Below, one piece after another: positions 60,708-64,000 of a DNA stretch of 64,000 nucleotides; position 1 is the first letter of the stretch; each line of letters opens with the position of its first letter. The notes below the pieces were generated by a model. The model was not told where the DNA came from and searched no databases. It saw only the letters and a program-made list of their open reading frames with translations. The position numbers and the translations under genes were made by a program. Where the stretch lies: contig NZ_RQJP01000006.1 in assembly GCF_003858645.1 (NCBI RefSeq), positions 1 to 64,000 on the forward strand, written 5' to 3'. The stretch comes from Larkinella knui. GTDB lineage: Bacteria > Bacteroidota > Bacteroidia > Cytophagales > Spirosomataceae.

Positions 60708-61012
60708 GGTATTTGTTGTTTAACTGTGTTGTTTATGTCTTAGTATCGTTGTTACCTGTTCGATTATCTATATGCCAACGCCGTGCCAGGGCTTTGTCAA
60801 TTTTATAACCAACTGATAATCAACGTATAAATAAATAACACCATCTTCTTAGGTGTACGAAGCCGGACAATAGCTGTTCAAATGCGGACAAAAGTGTACG
60901 GACAGAAAGCGGTTGCTGAAAAACTAAACTCTGCTTCGGTTCTTATTCTTGTTTGTAAAAGCATTAACTTTCTGTCCGCTTACGAAATCAATCAAATCTG
61001 TCTTAAAACCGT
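60708..61012. other. Divergent intergenic region with CGGACA repeats
   Basis: This 305-bp gap lies between two small secreted-protein genes. It contains an 11-bp inverted repeat, CGGACAGAAAG (60899-60909) with CTTTCTGTCCG (60968-60978), and three CGGACA copies within about 45 bp (near 60863, 60885 and 60899). These may be regulator sites. No gene or clear TAnnTTTG box is visible. Confidence 0.45.
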
Positions 61013-61660
61013 ATGAATCACCCGCGTATGAAAAAAATCGTTGTCAGCCTGGCGGTCTCGCTCGCGGCTGCTGGCTTTGCTCCAATTGCCTCAGCGGCTT
61101 TACCAGTTCTGGCGGCTCCTGCCGCACAGAACACCCTTCAGACAAGCTCCGACTCAACAGCCGCCCTGCTGGATAAAGCCGTAGCGGCCAGTACGAGTGG
61201 CGACAAAGCCGGCACCGTCAAGGCGTTGCAGGCCGGAACCACCGCTCTCGAAACCGAAGCGAAAAGCAGCACCGGCAGTCTGAAAGACAAATTACTGGCC
61301 CAGGTTGGCAATCTGAAAAAGCTCATTCCGCTGGCACAGAGCGGTTTGCTCAAGGGTGATGTGTTGCAAAAAGCCGTTAGTCTGGCCAAAACCGCTTTGG
61401 GTGCCAATCAGATCGAAAAGTTGATGGGTGGCGGAAATCTTATCTCAAAAGTGAGCGGGTTGACGAGCAATCTGAATCTGGTCAAAACCGGTCTTTCGGC
61501 GCTGGGAGGAAGCAACGCCAGCACCGGCAATTCGCTGGTGACGACAGCGCTGGGCGGCCTCTCGAAACTGAGCAAAGGGGGCGTTGTGGCGAAAGCCGCC
61601 GAACCCGCCGTGAAGGGCCAACTGGATAGTGTTCTGGGATTCGTGAAAGGGATTCTATAA
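61013..61660 (+). CDS. Exported alanine-rich helical protein, unknown
   Basis: This 215-residue protein carries a signal peptide (MKKIVVSLAVSLAAAGFAP, starting at an in-frame ATG 5 codons into the frame, which may be the real start). The mature part is rich in Ala, Leu, Gly, Ser and Lys with repeated amphipathic helices (ALLDKAVAASTSGDKAGTVKAL, LLAQVGNLKKLIPLAQSGLL, GLTSNLNLVKTGLSALGG). It lacks cysteine, and aromatic residues are nearly absent. I recognise no family. It ends just before a clear terminator, so it is a single-gene transcript. Confidence 0.65.
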   Translation: MNHPRMKKIVVSLAVSLAAAGFAPIASAALPVLAAPAAQNTLQTSSDSTAALLDKAVAASTSGDKAGTVKALQAGTTALETEAKSSTGSLKDKLLAQVGNLKKLIPLAQSGLLKGDVLQKAVSLAKTALGANQIEKLMGGGNLISKVSGLTSNLNLVKTGLSALGGSNASTGNSLVTTALGGLSKLSKGGVVAKAAEPAVKGQLDSVLGFVKGIL

Positions 61661-61684
61661 AAGCGCGGTATTGGAAAAAAGCAA

Positions 61685-61714
61685 AAAAGCCCGGCGCAAA
61701 CGCACCGGGCTTTT
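61685..61714 (+). terminator. Intrinsic terminator
   Basis: AAAAGCCCGG pairs with CCGGGCTTTT around a 10-nt loop, preceded by further A residues. It lies 25 bp after the stop of the alanine-rich protein gene. Confidence 0.85.
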
Positions 61715-61835
61715 CCAGTTCAACTCTAACCCTTAAACACACACAAACTGTCTTGTATTGAATTACGATTGACCAGCGAACACCGAAGTCAGTCGGCTGA
61801 TGATTTCATTATTCGCTATTTTATCGTTCTTCCTT

Positions 61836-62528
61836 TCATTGCCCAATTGCAAACGAGTACCCAATCGACGCGCTGATTCCGCGGTTCCGGATGGGAAGCT
61901 GAATGAAGGGCAGATCATACTGGCGCGAAAAACCGTGTTCATAGCGTGCTTCGACAAAGAATTTACCCGGTCCCGCTTCGGCACTCAGTCCCAGCCCGCC
62001 AATGGCGCTAAAATCCCAGCGGTTATAGCCGAACGAGCCCATATTCATGTCGACGTCGATGGGCTGGCTCCGAAAAATACCGCTGGTGCGGGAGCGAATG
62101 CGGCCGTTGACGGCGTAACCCGCTGCGGCCCCAGCCAGCATATAGACCTGAACCGGCCCTTCATTCAAATTGATTTTGGCCAATACCGGCACTTCCACGT
62201 ATCGCGTCTGGTAAGCCGCCCGCGCACCCAGTGGCAAACTCCAGTTCCCGATTGGCAGTTTAAACCCCTCATCGATCACAAAACCCTTCTGAACGTACGA
62301 AATTTCGGGGCGTATACTTACGCGGTCGCTGAGGGGCACTTCCAGAAATAAAGCGCCGGTTGGACCGGCCGACAGGCGGAAAGTGGGCGAAAAACTGTCC
62401 AGGAACTCCGGTTTGGAAACCGCTCCCCAATTGGCTCCCGCCCGAAAGCCGACCTGAACCTGAGCGGAGGCTGTTTGAATTAGTAAAAAGGTCATCGCAG
62501 CGATTCCTGCCCATGTGATGCGTTTCAT
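61836..62528 (-). CDS. Outer-membrane beta-barrel (PorT-like) protein
   Basis: This 230-residue protein has a signal peptide (MKRITWAGIAAMTFLLIQTASAQ) and an outer-membrane barrel of the PorT-like family: VQVGFRAGANWGAVS, VSIRPEISYVQKGFVI, TRYVEVPVLAKINLNEGPVQVYMLAGAAAGYAVNG (strands shown piecewise), FSAIGGLGLSAEAG, FVEARYEHGFSRQ and the terminal ISASIGYSFAIGQ. It is a distant relative of the barrel at 27140. Function is unknown. It is transcribed away from the acyltransferase gene. Confidence 0.85.
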   Translation of the reverse strand: MKRITWAGIAAMTFLLIQTASAQVQVGFRAGANWGAVSKPEFLDSFSPTFRLSAGPTGALFLEVPLSDRVSIRPEISYVQKGFVIDEGFKLPIGNWSLPLGARAAYQTRYVEVPVLAKINLNEGPVQVYMLAGAAAGYAVNGRIRSRTSGIFRSQPIDVDMNMGSFGYNRWDFSAIGGLGLSAEAGPGKFFVEARYEHGFSRQYDLPFIQLPIRNRGISASIGYSFAIGQ

Positions 62529-62769
62529 GACTGATAAAAAGCTTGGTTGGTTGTGTTGGATTGCAAACCGGTCGCTTCCGTTCTATTCGCTGGTATTCCC
62601 GGTTGATTTCGTAATTTGATGCTTGGACATTCGCCGGTAGCAATGGATTAATGGCGGCCCCTATTTTTCTTCGGGTTTCTTTCTAATTCGTTGATCTTAT
62701 AGTACTTTTTGCCGAAAACATTGTAGTGTCTTTGTTGATTTACTACCTATTCGCCCATACCGACCCGGA

Positions 62770-63585
62770 ATGATAACCTACAAAAAACCAACCCGATACA
62801 GTTTTTTGCCAAAACCGCTTGACCGACTGGACTTTCTGGGCGTTTTTGAAAGAGATCCGTTTGGTAATGCGATGTTTATCAAGCGGATAATGATTGCCAT
62901 CATTGGCTGGGTTACGTATTTCCGGTATACGCTTTACAACAAACTAACCATTGAGGGGACGGAGCACCTGGCGGATTTACCGATTAATAACGTCGTTTTT
63001 CTGTCCAACCACCAGACTTATTTTGCGGATGTAATTGCCTTTTACCACATTTTCTGCAGCGTCAAATGGGGTTTCAAAAACACCATTGTGCCGCCGGTTT
63101 ATTTGCTCTGGCCCCGCGCTCGAAACTATTACGTAGCGGCCAGTGAAACGATGAACGGCGGTTTGGTGCCCCGTATTTTTGCGCTGGGAGGTGCCATCCA
63201 GGTTGAGCGTTCCTGGCGGGCGAAAGGGCAGGATGTGAAACGGGAAGTCGATACTACGGCCAACGACCGCATTGCAGCGGCCCTCGAACACGGCTGGGTG
63301 ATCAGTTTTCCGCAGGGAACTACGAGCCCCTACGCACCGATCCGCAAAGGCACGGCGCACATTCTTAAAAATAACACGCCAATTGTTATTCCGGTGGTTA
63401 TCAACGGGTTTCGGCGGGCGTTTGATAAAAAAGGATTGCGCTTCAAGAAACGGAATACACAACTGAGCGTACGTTTCAAACCGCCCCTGGCATACAGTGC
63501 CGATGAGTCCGTCGAATCGCTGATCGACAAAGTGCGGGAAGCCATCGAGCAGGATATTCCGAAAGAGAAACTGACGTGGCTGTGA
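62770..63585 (+). CDS. PlsC-type lysophospholipid acyltransferase
   Basis: This 271-residue membrane-associated enzyme belongs to the PlsC/LPLAT superfamily. The catalytic NHxxxxD motif is in FLSNHQTYFADVIAFY. Motif III-like residues are in WVISFPQGTTSPYAPIRKGTAHI, where the usual PEG is replaced by PQG, and PIVIPVVINGFRRAF is motif IV. A hydrophobic helix near residues 38-55 (MIAIIGWVTYFRYTL) anchors it. It probably acylates lysophosphatidic acid or another lysolipid or aminolipid. A weak -7-like box, TGTCTTTG at 62728-62735, lies upstream. Confidence 0.82.
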   Translation: MITYKKPTRYSFLPKPLDRLDFLGVFERDPFGNAMFIKRIMIAIIGWVTYFRYTLYNKLTIEGTEHLADLPINNVVFLSNHQTYFADVIAFYHIFCSVKWGFKNTIVPPVYLLWPRARNYYVAASETMNGGLVPRIFALGGAIQVERSWRAKGQDVKREVDTTANDRIAAALEHGWVISFPQGTTSPYAPIRKGTAHILKNNTPIVIPVVINGFRRAFDKKGLRFKKRNTQLSVRFKPPLAYSADESVESLIDKVREAIEQDIPKEKLTWL

Positions 63586-63592
63586 CGTTACG

Positions 63593-64000
63593 TTAATCCA
63601 GAATCCAGCGGAAAAGCAGGTACAGCGTGAACGACAGCGTAATCGAAATCGGTACCGTCATGACCCAGGCCAGGGCGATGTTCCGAACCGTACCGCCTTG
63701 CAGGTTCTTGATCCCTTTGCTGGCCACCATACTTCCGGCAATTCCCGACGAGAGCATGTGGGTCGTGCTGACCGGGGCTTTGTAGAGCGTCGCTAGGGCG
63801 ATGGTTGTAGCGGCCACCAACTCCGCCGAAGCGCCCTGGGCGTAGGTCAAATGCTGTTTCCCGATTTTTTCACCAATCGTTACCACAATCCGCTTCCAGC
63901 CGACCATCGTTCCTAAGCCGAGCGACAACGCAATCATCAGGATAACCCACAGCGGGGCGTAATCCGTAAACCGGCGCAGGCCCACTTTTTCGTTCAGGTT
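63593..64000 (-). CDS. PiT-family inorganic phosphate transporter, 5' end outside window
   Basis: The frame is open to the right edge (upstream residues NLNEKV precede GLRRFTDYAP), so only the C-terminal 135 residues are present. The PiT signature is clear: LSLGLGTMVGWKRIVVTIGEKIG, followed by AQGASAELVAATTIALATLYKAPVSTTHMLSSGIAGSMVA (given as its two halves AQGASAELVAATTIALATL and APVSTTHMLSSGIAG). It is the second conserved repeat of this inner-membrane phosphate symporter family. It is convergent with the acyltransferase gene, 7 bp apart. Confidence 0.9.
   Translation of the reverse strand, partial: NLNEKVGLRRFTDYAPLWVILMIALSLGLGTMVGWKRIVVTIGEKIGKQHLTYAQGASAELVAATTIALATLYKAPVSTTHMLSSGIAGSMVASKGIKNLQGGTVRNIALAWVMTVPISITLSFTLYLLFRWILD

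Overview
The window looks like chromosome from a Cytophagales-type Bacteroidota, probably close to Spirosoma or Larkinella. This rests on three things: type IX secretion (T9SS) C-terminal sorting domains, Bacteroidota-specific families (PorE-like OmpA protein, PorT-like barrels, Wzi, TonB/SusC-style regulatory domains, membrane MutS homologue), and several upstream matches to the Bacteroidota -7 promoter box TAnnTTTG. The genus is inference. No rRNA, tRNA, CRISPR array or intact transposase was found.

Layout. 0-13 kb: the 3' part of one giant repetitive T9SS cargo gene, ispE, a second giant T9SS cargo gene (PQQ-type sugar dehydrogenase head plus PKD, FN3 and many Ig-like repeats), and a PorE-like OmpA protein. 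Both giant genes alternate He_PIG Ig-like units with a roughly 100-residue module that I do not recognise. 13.5-20 kb: an Asp-box propeller gene whose 3' end is repeated at 19.8 kb. Between the two copies lies an AT-rich peptide-secretion island: three double-glycine leader peptides sharing a GYxxGxxxG motif, a CPBP membrane protein, an HlyD adaptor, a C39-peptidase ABC exporter and a divergent XRE regulator with a paired palindromic operator candidate. I regard this as the most interesting system in the window. 20.6-25.2 kb: a lipoprotein, a VWA protein and a divergent ECF sigma / membrane anti-sigma-TonB pair.

25-43 kb is mostly housekeeping: MutS-like ATPase, porin, M28 peptidase, a fatty-acid beta-oxidation operon (thiolase, FadJ) with a palindromic operator candidate, a FlaA1/CapD-type epimerase, a TIGR01777 epimerase, DsbD, a PhyH dioxygenase divergent from an AraC regulator, glyA and tatC. 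Three related 83-107 bp inverted-repeat elements sit immediately after genes here. 43-64 kb: a Wzi-like capsule protein, an unknown lipoprotein, an LTA-synthase-like sulfatase, murI, the mlaEFD lipid-transport operon, a ceramidase-like protein facing a NAPE-PLD-like hydrolase, a GT2, a GH95-like glycosidase, an aldo/keto reductase, small secreted proteins, a barrel, a PlsC-like acyltransferase and a truncated PiT phosphate transporter.

Many genes serve the envelope: T9SS export, periplasmic thiol chemistry (DsbD), Tat export, phospholipid traffic and acylation, and surface polysaccharide. All coordinates and motif positions come from reading the sequence. Family assignments come from motif recognition, not from a database search.
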